Shown here: one piece after another, positions 17,667-24,541 of the stretch
How the letters are laid out: each line of letters opens with the position of its first letter
Numbering within the stretch: position 1 is the first letter of the stretch
Notes under the pieces: model-generated
Told to the model about the DNA's origin: nothing
The model's input: only the letters and a program-made list of their open reading frames with translations
Databases searched by the model: none
Made by a program: the position numbers and the translations under genes
Source: UBA927 sp038063875
GTDB lineage: Bacteria > Patescibacteriota > Microgenomatia > UBA10105 > UBA927
Length of the DNA stretch: 64,000 nt
Direction of reading: 5' to 3'
Assembly: GCA_038063875.1 (NCBI GenBank)
Contig: JBBTUH010000002.1
Location: 1-64,000, forward strand

Positions 17667-18398
17667 TTATAGTAAACGTTGATACCCTATAAACCCAATC
17701 ATCTCACCAAATGTTTCTTTTGTGTCTTTTCGATATGAAAAAAATGCAGGATGTAGACTCGCGTTGCACATGTTTGCTGTTTCAATATGAGCTTTTCTGA
17801 TACCACTCCCAAGAAATTGCTCAACGATATTTGCTTCTAAATCAAGAAAAAATTCACCAGCCCTGACAACAAGCCCTTTTGCTGTCGTGCCAAATGCGTC
17901 GACAAATAATTGCATACGGTCAGTGTTTACGTTGTAACAGCACGCGCCTATCGATGGACCCAGTACAACACGAATATTTTTAGCATTTGCACCCGCCGCA
18001 ATCATTCTTTCTACTAAATATTTTGGAATTTTGGCGACAGTACCTTTCCATCCGCAGTGAGCAACGCCGATAATGCGTTTTTGAGGGTCAACTGCCAGTA
18101 TGGGCACACAATCGGCAGTTCTTACCGTTAGAAATATCTGATTTTGATCATCTGCTGTTATCAACCCATCCACACCATCAAACACACGAGTATTCTTTAT
18201 TTTTGAGGTAATAGTCTCTATGTCACCGCCATGTATTTGTTGCGCTTGAACAAAAATCGTATCGTTGCCAAGAAACGATGCTACATTTTTTTTATCGCGC
18301 ATATCGCCATGTTCTCTGGTGGTAAATCCATGTTTCAAGCCCTCTATAGAAGAGAGGAGCGTAGATGTATATTCGCCGCGATATGATTTATGAAGCAT
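17667..18398 (-). CDS. pgeF: YfiH/PgeF-family purine nucleoside phosphorylase-like protein
   Basis: Protein of the former multicopper-polyphenol-oxidase (laccase-domain) family. Members have been shown to act on purine nucleosides, and the E. coli member is proposed to edit wrongly amidated UDP-MurNAc peptides. Seen: TVRTADCVPILAVD, VAHCGWKGTVAKIP and GPSIGACCYNV, which hold the conserved cysteine and histidine zinc ligands. It has 243 residues, normal for the family. It overlaps murE by 11 bases and precedes murC by 14. That placement between two Mur ligase genes fits the proposed peptidoglycan quality-control role. Confidence 0.9.
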   Translation of the reverse strand: MLHKSYRGEYTSTLLSSIEGLKHGFTTREHGDMRDKKNVASFLGNDTIFVQAQQIHGGDIETITSKIKNTRVFDGVDGLITADDQNQIFLTVRTADCVPILAVDPQKRIIGVAHCGWKGTVAKIPKYLVERMIAAGANAKNIRVVLGPSIGACCYNVNTDRMQLFVDAFGTTAKGLVVRAGEFFLDLEANIVEQFLGSGIRKAHIETANMCNASLHPAFFSYRKDTKETFGEMIGFIGYQRLL

Positions 18399-19575
18399 AA
18401 AGCTTTAGACCTCTAAGGAGTGATTTCACTTCTTTTTGATCACTCCATGGGTATTCAATAGTTCCTCTGCATAAACTTTTTTCGTGACCTTTTCCTGTAA
18501 TAATCACACTATCTCCTTTTGTCGCTGTTTTTAATGCGAATTTGATGGCATCTTTTCGATTGGGAAATCGATAGACGGTCTTTCCGTCAGGAATGCCCGC
18601 TGCAATCTGATCCATAATCGTTTCTATATCCTCTGTCCTGTAATCTTCTTCTGTAATGATACTGATATCAGCGTATGCTGCTGATTGTGCACCCATCATT
18701 GGACGTTTCGTGCTATCCCGAAGTCCGGCACTGCCAAACACATGAATCACTCGTTTTTTGGTCATTTTGCGCACTGTTTTGAGCGCATTATCCAATGCAT
18801 TTGGTGTGTGAGCAAAGTCGACAATCACCCGAAATGGCTTCTTTCCCACGACCTGCATGCGACCTACGACTCCTTGAAATGACGCAAGTGTTCGTTTCCA
18901 GACGAATGGTTTCACACCTAAGACTTCTGCCGTAGCAATTGCGGCGAGTGCATTGTAGCGATTAAATTCTCCCGGAAGCAGTATCTTAAGCGGATGCGTA
19001 CTTGGATTGACCATACTATCCCTTCGAATTCCATACGTCACATATCGTTTATGTTTAATGTATGGCAAGGATGCCGAAAATAAATCCGATTCATCACGAT
19101 TGACGACTGCGACTCTGGAATGTTTAAAAAGGGATAACTTCGTAGCCAAATAATTCTCAAATGTGCCGTGCCAATCCAAATGCTCATGGGTCACGTTGGT
19201 AATCACGCCAACACTAAATGGGATACCTAAAACACGTGATTGTCCCAAGGCGTGAGAGGTCACCTCGAGAACTACATGCGTATCACCGTGGTTTAGTGCG
19301 TCCCGAAGATATTGTTGCACGGACCATGAGGTCGGCGTGGTGACATGAAAGCCGGTATCATACGAACGCCCAGCGATGACAGCGTGCACAGAGGTAATCA
19401 TGGATGTTTTTATTTTTGCACGTTTGAGGATTTCGTAGAGTATAGTCGCGGTTGTCGTCTTCCCGTCAGTACCTGTGACTCCAATAACCGTTAATTCTCG
19501 TGCGGGAAAGCCAAACCATATATTGGCGGCTATTGCGATGAAAAAATGGTATACCCTTTTTACGAGTTCTCCCAT
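18388..19575 (-). CDS. murE: MurE-type Mur ligase, short form
   Basis: Ligase expected to add the third amino acid of the stem peptide. Seen: the P-loop VTGTDGKTTTATILYEIL at residues 33-50, the loop TTPTSWSVQQYL, then TNVTHEHLDWHGTFENY, VVGRMQV, DFAHTPNAL, GSAGLRDSTKRPMMG and IITGKGHEK. All are in MurE order. At 395 residues it lacks most of the usual N-terminal substrate-binding domain: only a short hydrophobic lead of about 25 residues precedes the ATPase domain. The specificity motif, DNPR in diaminopimelate enzymes, reads EEDYRTED here, so the third amino acid cannot be predicted. Its promoter gives a 6-base distance from -10 to ATG. Confidence 0.88.
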   Translation of the reverse strand: MGELVKRVYHFFIAIAANIWFGFPARELTVIGVTGTDGKTTTATILYEILKRAKIKTSMITSVHAVIAGRSYDTGFHVTTPTSWSVQQYLRDALNHGDTHVVLEVTSHALGQSRVLGIPFSVGVITNVTHEHLDWHGTFENYLATKLSLFKHSRVAVVNRDESDLFSASLPYIKHKRYVTYGIRRDSMVNPSTHPLKILLPGEFNRYNALAAIATAEVLGVKPFVWKRTLASFQGVVGRMQVVGKKPFRVIVDFAHTPNALDNALKTVRKMTKKRVIHVFGSAGLRDSTKRPMMGAQSAAYADISIITEEDYRTEDIETIMDQIAAGIPDGKTVYRFPNRKDAIKFALKTATKGDSVIITGKGHEKSLCRGTIEYPWSDQKEVKSLLRGLKLYAS

Positions 19576-19581
19576 GCTCGT

Positions 19582-19610
19582 ATTATACCGTTTGAAGCAA
19601 AATTTACCAA
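19582..19610 (-). promoter_or_regulatory. murE promoter, leaderless type
   Basis: Minus strand: TTGGTA (19605-19610), a 17-base spacer, and consensus TATAAT (19582-19587), then 6 bases to the murE ATG. It lies in the ftsI-murE spacer and would drive murE, pgeF, murC and onward independently of the mraZ promoter. Confidence 0.7.
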
Positions 19611-19620
19611 AATCTCGCCT

Positions 19621-21300
19621 TTATCGAGGTCCTATGCCGTAGTAGGTAAAAAACTCGCGTGCGATCGTAAAAAAGAGTGGCGCTGCAGTCTCTGATCCCC
19701 ACTGGGATGATTGCGGCTCGCGAAGGGTGACAAGCATGACGAATTTGGGGTCATCAACCGGTGCAAATCCGACAAACGAGGCTATTGTTTTGGTTTCATC
19801 ATAGTGACCTGCGACGGGAATCTGCGCTGTGCCAGTTTTACCAGCAATTCTGTACCCTACGGGTTTGGCCCATTTGGCTTCACCCTTATCCACTGCCTCC
19901 ACCATCATTTCGGCAGTAATTCTTGCAGCTTCAGGGCTTACAACCTGTCGTACCACCTTAGGCTTGACTGCTATGACTCGACCTGATCCCTCACGTATCT
20001 CTTTGACAACATGGGGTTGCATGAGTTTACCACCATTTGCCAGAGCCGCGACTGCAGTGACCATTTGAATTGGCGTCACCGCAATCCCTTGACCAAACGA
20101 TGCCGTGAGCTCATCTACCTCTGCCCATGCATTATCATCACGAAGCGTTGGCGACGATTCGTCTTCTAAATCTATATTCGTCGGCTTCCCAAAACCAAAT
20201 CGCTTAATGGCTGATAAAAGTCGGTCATGACCTAGTTTTTTGGCGACAAAGACCATGCCAACGTTTGAAGAGTACTCGAGAACCTGTGTCATAGATATAG
20301 TACCGTGATATTCGTTGTTCCATGTACGTATAAAATACGGTCCACTTTCGACCGGTCCTGACTCATCCATCATAGTTTGGGGTGTAATAAGCTTATCGTG
20401 TATCGCCGCGGCCATCACCAGTGACTTAAACGTACTCCCTGGTTCATAACTCCCTGCGACCACAGGATTTATATACAATTCTTTAGGAAACGCCGCAAAG
20501 TTTGATGGATCGTAGTTAGGGAAGCTTGCCATAGCCAAAACACCACCTGTTTTGGGATCCAATACGACGACTGACCCTTCTTTCGCACCATATTTCTCCA
20601 TACCCTCCTTGAGTCTGCGCTCCACGATTTCTTGTACAGCTTTCTCACTCCATAAGACAAGTGTTCGCCCATTTTCTGGCTCGACTCGTTGTTGCTCTCC
20701 TATAAGGATTGGCGCACCCTTGGCATCTTTTTCTAACCGAAGTTTTCCAGATACTCCTCTTAACTGACGATCATAAAACCCCTCTAATCCAAAATATCCA
20801 CGATCTGTACCATTAACGTCAGAACCCACAAATCCCAACATATGTGCAGCTGTAGAGGCCTCAGGATACATGCGCAGTGGCTCTTTCTCAAACCCGAGAG
20901 AGGATACATTCAACTTTTTTAGCGCCTCTACCATGTTGCCGTCTGCTCGATGAACAAGTGGCGCCCATACGCTCTTTGGGTCGGACACGCTTTGTAAAAC
21001 AACGGATTCCTCTTGACCGATAATAGGGGCAACGAGTTTGGCAAACTCTGTAGGATCGGGAATAACTCTGGGCTCTGCAAAGACAAGGTACGCTGGTTTG
21101 TTCACCACGATCTGATTATCTTCACGATCGACAATCGTGCCGCGAGCTGCAGGGAGGGTAAACTCGATGAAATGTTGTGCTGATGCTTCAGTTTGTAACC
21201 TGTCACTTGCTATCACCTGCCAATAAAATAATCGCAGAGTAACACCCAAAAATCCGACAAGAATAGCAGAATAAATTATAGAGGGCCGTGAGGTACTCAT
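19621..21300 (-). CDS. ftsI: septal transpeptidase FtsI (class B penicillin-binding protein)
   Basis: Membrane-anchored D,D-transpeptidase that cross-links septal peptidoglycan with FtsW. Seen: one N-terminal membrane segment (about residues 8-27), a dimerisation/pedestal domain beginning LPAARGTIVDRE, and the three catalytic motifs: SxxK as STFK (289-292), SxN as SSN (344-346) and KTG (488-490). It ends soon after the transpeptidase fold at 559 residues, without PASTA domains. It follows ftsL by 30 bases, the classical order. The next gene, murE, has its own promoter. Confidence 0.95.
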   Translation of the reverse strand: MSTSRPSIIYSAILVGFLGVTLRLFYWQVIASDRLQTEASAQHFIEFTLPAARGTIVDREDNQIVVNKPAYLVFAEPRVIPDPTEFAKLVAPIIGQEESVVLQSVSDPKSVWAPLVHRADGNMVEALKKLNVSSLGFEKEPLRMYPEASTAAHMLGFVGSDVNGTDRGYFGLEGFYDRQLRGVSGKLRLEKDAKGAPILIGEQQRVEPENGRTLVLWSEKAVQEIVERRLKEGMEKYGAKEGSVVVLDPKTGGVLAMASFPNYDPSNFAAFPKELYINPVVAGSYEPGSTFKSLVMAAAIHDKLITPQTMMDESGPVESGPYFIRTWNNEYHGTISMTQVLEYSSNVGMVFVAKKLGHDRLLSAIKRFGFGKPTNIDLEDESSPTLRDDNAWAEVDELTASFGQGIAVTPIQMVTAVAALANGGKLMQPHVVKEIREGSGRVIAVKPKVVRQVVSPEAARITAEMMVEAVDKGEAKWAKPVGYRIAGKTGTAQIPVAGHYDETKTIASFVGFAPVDDPKFVMLVTLREPQSSQWGSETAAPLFFTIAREFFTYYGIGPR

Positions 21301-21330
21301 CGAGTATATCGTACCATGTTTATATATCGA

Positions 21331-21633
21331 TTATGGCAGTGTGACGCCAAGGGCAACTGGAGCCTCAGACGAGAGTGCGACGATTTGATTTTTACGTGGT
21401 GGTTTAAATCCGAGCGCTTCTGCTTTGGTTCGCATGACAAGATATGACGAGGCCGATGCCACTTCTGTCACCAGCATATCGCGCATATCATTTTGGGTAG
21501 ATAATTCATTGTCTAATTGACCGAGATTTTTCCCAAGGGTGGCTAGTTCGTTTGAGATCACAATTTGATAGATGACAAGGGTAACCGCAATAATCGGTAA
21601 TATGATAAAAAAAAGTGATCCAATACGTTTCAT
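21331..21633 (-). CDS. ftsL: FtsL-like bitopic division protein
   Basis: Small protein of 100 residues with one membrane segment at about residues 6-26, then a coiled-coil stretch (LATLGKNLGQLDNELSTQ) and a C-terminal motif TKAEALGFKPP. That motif is common to FtsL/DivIC-type proteins. It would act in the divisome with FtsQ. Family conservation is weak, so the call rests on topology plus its place between rsmH (4-base overlap) and ftsI. Confidence 0.8.
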   Translation of the reverse strand: MKRIGSLFFIILPIIAVTLVIYQIVISNELATLGKNLGQLDNELSTQNDMRDMLVTEVASASSYLVMRTKAEALGFKPPRKNQIVALSSEAPVALGVTLP

Positions 21634-22493
21634 ATTTTTTTAGCAATGCGTAGTTTGGCACTTCGTGATCGTTTATTCTCGTATACCTCTTTTTCGCCTG
21701 CGACAATTGGGTGCTTGGTAATCACTCTCCATCCATCTCCCCTCATGTACTGCTTTACTATCCTGTCTTCTAGCGAATGAAAGGTAATAATCGCGAGTAT
21801 TCCGTCTGGCTTTAGTATGTCTTGAACTTGTCCTAATGCTGTTTTTAAGCTTCCTAACTCATCGTTTACTGCAATGCGTAATGCTTGAAATACTCGAGAT
21901 AATATCGGTGTCGCGTGCTCTCTAGAGCCGGCCATCTTCTCTATTACCTCTGCTATGTCAGTCACCGTTTCGATTTTCTTTATCTGACGGGAGCGACAAA
22001 GAGCGCGAGCAATTGGTAAAGCCAACTGTTCTTCGCTAAATTTTGCAATGCACTCATACAACTGCTCCTCGGTCATACGATTCACCAATTGGGCAGCAGT
22101 GTCTCCATCGTCTTTCGACATTCGTAAGTCGAGTGGAGCATCGGTGAATCGATAACTAAATCCTCGATTAGGTGTATCGAGCTGATGGCTAGATACGCCT
22201 AAATCAAACAATATTCCATCAATGTGCAAAAATTGGTTATCCGCAGCTATTTTTCCGATATCTCTGAAATTTCCCTGTACCAATGTGTAACCTTCATACT
22301 CTTGCAGTCTCTGTTTGGCTTCGTCAATCGCATCTGTATCTGTATCAATACCTAGTACTATGCCTTCACGTTTGAGAATCTCTTCTGTGTGTCCAGCACC
22401 CCCCAGTGTCGCATCGATATACTTCTTTCCCGTTTCTATCTCTAGCGCCTCAATCACTTCTGTCTTTAGTACTGGTGTGTGGTAATCGCTCAT
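21630..22493 (-). CDS. rsmH: 16S rRNA (cytosine-1402 N4) methyltransferase RsmH
   Basis: SAM-dependent methyltransferase acting on 16S rRNA, traditionally called MraW. Seen: HTPVLKTEVIEALE, the SAM-binding DATLGGAGHTEEIL, GILFDLGVSSHQLD, RGFSYR--APLDLRM, TFHSLEDRIVKQY, and the basic C-terminal NKRSRSAKLRIAKKI. It has 287 residues, normal for the family. It overlaps mraZ and ftsL by 4 bases each, the usual start of a dcw cluster. It would be controlled by the MraZ operator upstream of mraZ. Confidence 0.97.
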   Translation of the reverse strand: MSDYHTPVLKTEVIEALEIETGKKYIDATLGGAGHTEEILKREGIVLGIDTDTDAIDEAKQRLQEYEGYTLVQGNFRDIGKIAADNQFLHIDGILFDLGVSSHQLDTPNRGFSYRFTDAPLDLRMSKDDGDTAAQLVNRMTEEQLYECIAKFSEEQLALPIARALCRSRQIKKIETVTDIAEVIEKMAGSREHATPILSRVFQALRIAVNDELGSLKTALGQVQDILKPDGILAIITFHSLEDRIVKQYMRGDGWRVITKHPIVAGEKEVYENKRSRSAKLRIAKKI

Positions 22494-22891
22494 GTTTGGC
22501 TTAACCTTTTCTCATACTCAATCCATAATTTCGTGTCCCAGATTTCGAAATGATCTCCAGCGCCGACGACCTTTATATCACGAGTTATGGTGGCGTAGCT
22601 TTTGAGAGCTTGTGGTAGGACGATACGACCTAACTTATCCATCTCTACCTTCTCTGCTCCCGAAAACAAATACCTCCGCACTTCTCGTGCTTTTTGGTCT
22701 GTGACAGGTGTTTCAAGGTGCTTTTGTGCCTCTGTTTCCCAAGCTTTTGTATCAAACCCAAATATACATCCGTCGTACCCTCTGGCTAATACTATTGCCC
22801 TCGCCTCGATCTCTTGCCGTATCTTACGTGGGAGCATTAACCTACTACGCTCATCTAATGCATGATCATATTCCCCTAGGAAAAGTTTCAT
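22490..22891 (-). CDS. mraZ: MraZ transcriptional regulator
   Basis: Ring-forming DNA-binding protein of the double AbrB fold that represses its own dcw operon in characterised bacteria. Seen: two half-motifs, DERSRLMLPRKIR (about residues 13-25) and DKLGRIVLPQALK (about 85-97), each matching the MraZ signature, and GYDGCIFGF between them. It has 133 residues, slightly shorter than usual. It is the first gene of the cluster. Immediately upstream are four TGGNA boxes at exact 10-base spacing, the expected MraZ-binding site, so autoregulation is very likely. No clear Shine-Dalgarno precedes the ATG. Confidence 0.96.
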   Translation of the reverse strand: MKLFLGEYDHALDERSRLMLPRKIRQEIEARAIVLARGYDGCIFGFDTKAWETEAQKHLETPVTDQKAREVRRYLFSGAEKVEMDKLGRIVLPQALKSYATITRDIKVVGAGDHFEIWDTKLWIEYEKRLSQT

Positions 22892-22897
22892 GCTTTT

Positions 22898-22954
22898 AAT
22901 TTACCATATCTTCCCACTACATACCATCTTTTCCCATTTTTCACGTTTTGTCAA
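22898..22954 (-). promoter_or_regulatory. mraZ promoter with four-box MraZ operator
   Basis: Read on the minus strand, TGGGA (22932-22936), TGGTA (22922-22926), TGGGA (22912-22916) and TGGTA (22902-22906) are spaced exactly 10 bases apart, the known MraZ box pattern (TGGGN repeats with 5-base spacers). A consensus TTGACA lies at 22949-22954, with a weak AAAGAT at 17 bases. The last box also forms the TG of an extended -10, TGG-TAAATT (TAAATT at 22898-22903), placed 6 bases before the ATG. The boxes thus lie over the promoter in either reading. Confidence 0.85.
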
Positions 22955-22960
22955 GCCCTC

Positions 22961-23245
22961 ATTTCACGAAAAGCCCAAGCTACGATTCAGAAACTTGCCG
23001 AAGCACAAGAGGAATTAGGGAGTCATGATACCGAAAATGTAGCACGAGTTTACGGTGCACAAGGAGTTATTGGGATCATTACACGTAGTCGAGGTGGAAG
23101 AAGGGGTATGGAACAAACTCTGGCACAAAATAGGAAGTTATTAGAAACCGAGCCTTACGCAACGATAGTCAAGAAACAACGTGAAGTAATACAATTGAGA
23201 AACATGCTTCCTAAAGAGGTCACCCGCGCCCTCAAGTGGGAGTAG
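22961..23245 (+). pseudogene. start-less remnant of a small helical protein gene
   Basis: An open plus-strand frame ends in TAG at 23243-23245 and encodes about 88 readable residues rich in A, E, K, Q and R. It has no ATG, GTG or TTG where a start would be needed, and upstream it runs into the mraZ promoter. Its end, PYATI through LPKEVTRALKW, aligns without gaps to the last 29 residues before the C terminus of the two following proteins. I read it as a 5'-truncated paralogue. A shorter protein from the internal ATG (about 46 residues) is possible. No known family is recognised. Confidence 0.6.
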
Positions 23246-23250
23246 TTTAC

Positions 23251-23294
23251 AAAGTAGTCAACTTTGGAGCGATCGCAGAAAAGTTGACTACTTT
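23251..23294. repeat. 15-bp perfect inverted repeat with palindromic loop
   Basis: AAAGTAGTCAACTTT (23251-23265) and its exact reverse complement (23280-23294) flank a 14-base loop that itself contains GCGATCGC. It lies 5 bases after the stop of the truncated paralogue and before the intact copies. It could be a terminator-like hairpin (no clear U tract), an operator, or a recombination site. Confidence 0.8.
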
Positions 23295-23307
23295 CCTATC
23301 CACTACC

Positions 23308-23336
23308 TTGACAGGAGGAGTTGTGAGAGAGAGAAT
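23308..23336 (+). promoter_or_regulatory. possible promoter and leader of the small-protein pair
   Basis: Plus-strand TTGACA (23308-23313), a 17-base spacer, then GAGAAT (23331-23336, poor -10), 15 bases before the ATG at 23352. The spacer also contains AGGAGG followed by a GTG at 23323. That GTG opens a 10-codon frame whose TGA overlaps the ATG at 23352, so a leader peptide is conceivable. Confidence 0.3.
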
Positions 23337-23351
23337 AAGCATCATTGAATT

Positions 23352-23732
23352 ATGACTGCAGTACCGCCTAGTGTAATCATGCGAGAAAGAATGCTTGAAG
23401 CGCGTGAAGCTACATATCCTCAAATGCGCAAGCATTTAATGGCTATAGCCAAAGCTGAACGGTGTATGCATCGATTTTCGTTTGATGCTGTCGCCGGTAT
23501 AAAGGAGTTAAGAACAAAAATTGCTTCTTTGAGGCAATCACTTGAAGATCCGAGCTACCCATACCCTCATGTCGCTGATTTTGAGCTCGAACAAAAAAAA
23601 CTTAGATTATATGTTGCGCGTCAATATGACCCATCAACCGTTATAATAGACAATGCGCTACGTGCCCGCGAACGAGTGGAGCGGAAAATGCCAGAGTCAG
23701 CGCGTCGGGCGCTAAACTGGATAAAATCTTAA
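23352..23732 (+). CDS. hypothetical small helical protein (copy 1 of tandem pair)
   Basis: 126 residues, highly charged, predicted mostly helical, without signal peptide or membrane segment. I do not recognise a family. It shares with the next gene a central pattern (AE-----FS-D-V) and a C-terminal module ending MPESARRALNW, matching LPDQVRTILGW in the neighbour and LPKEVTRALKW in the upstream remnant. The start ATG at 23352 is the first in frame after a stop at 23346. It is transcribed divergently from mraZ, and its ATG is separated from the next gene's by one short frame and a 4-base gap. Function unknown. Confidence 0.7.
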   Translation: MTAVPPSVIMRERMLEAREATYPQMRKHLMAIAKAERCMHRFSFDAVAGIKELRTKIASLRQSLEDPSYPYPHVADFELEQKKLRLYVARQYDPSTVIIDNALRARERVERKMPESARRALNWIKS

Positions 23733-23736
23733 GCAT

Positions 23737-24072
23737 ATGGCAGCACGAAAACTTCCTGAACAGGTTCTTGTATGGGAAAAACAACTTAATGAAACCGGGT
23801 TGGGACACCTTGATGTTCGACGCGCTTTGCGGCAAGTTTCTGCCACTGAAAAACGTTTAAAGAAATTTTCACCCAATGACGTACAGACCTTCGTTGATTT
23901 AACAGCTCAAATGATTCAGTCACGCGGCTCAGGATTTGAACAGAGAACAAGACGGTTAACGGAAAAGCTGTCACAGAATAAGTATTCATCTATTCGTATG
24001 GCTTTTCATGATGTGAATAGAGCTAAGCAATCACTTCCGGATCAGGTTCGAACAATCCTCGGATGGGCGTGA
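23737..24072 (+). CDS. hypothetical small helical protein (copy 2 of tandem pair)
   Basis: 111 residues, basic and helical, soluble. It is a paralogue of the preceding protein: both have FS-(N/D)-V near the middle and the 29-residue C-terminal module ending in L-W. It begins 4 bases after the previous stop, so the two are co-transcribed. Its own stop lies 1 base from the convergent stop of the minus-strand gene at 24074. The upstream remnant shares an extra feature with this copy, SRG followed by L-QN about 30 residues before the C terminus, so these two may be the closest pair. Function unknown. Confidence 0.7.
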   Translation: MAARKLPEQVLVWEKQLNETGLGHLDVRRALRQVSATEKRLKKFSPNDVQTFVDLTAQMIQSRGSGFEQRTRRLTEKLSQNKYSSIRMAFHDVNRAKQSLPDQVRTILGWA

Positions 24073-24073
24073 C

Positions 24074-24541
24074 TTACTCTAGCTCAAAATCCTTGGAGAA
24101 CTGGCTCCTTTTGTTGGAGGTATCGGTAAATTCGAGTGCTACAGACACTGCAGTCACGCCCGCATCTGGTTTACAGACGTTTCGTGAGCACGTCCCGAGG
24201 TAGACTTCGCGTTCAAATTTGTCTTGTCCAGCAACGTCTACCGGCTTACTACCGGAATTGACACCCTTGATGAGCCCTTGGCTATCATAGGTCAACTCAT
24301 ACCCCACCGTGGCGTATTTAGATGCCAACGCACTCACAGAAAGCACGACTGCATTTGCCTTGGATTTACTTTCGGTGACGGTAACGACAAGAGATGCATC
24401 CGCCTCTGGAAGCAATTCCTGCACTTCTTCTACCACTGGCACTGGTTCACTGGATGGTGCTACCATTTTGTACACCACGACACCGGTAATAAGAAGCAGT
24501 ACTGCAAGACCGATGTACATAAACGTCATTTTATTTTTCAT
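24074..24541 (-). CDS. membrane-anchored hypothetical protein
   Basis: 155 residues: a short basic N terminus, one hydrophobic segment (about residues 7-25), a Pro/Glu/Val-rich linker, then a probably beta-rich extracytoplasmic domain of about 100 residues. That domain has two cysteines in GTCSRNVC that could form a disulfide. No family is recognised. It overlaps the glyS stop by 4 bases (ATGA) and so is the second gene of a glyS unit. Nothing links it to translation: the pairing may be only positional. Confidence 0.7.
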   Translation of the reverse strand: MKNKMTFMYIGLAVLLLITGVVVYKMVAPSSEPVPVVEEVQELLPEADASLVVTVTESKSKANAVVLSVSALASKYATVGYELTYDSQGLIKGVNSGSKPVDVAGQDKFEREVYLGTCSRNVCKPDAGVTAVSVALEFTDTSNKRSQFSKDFELE

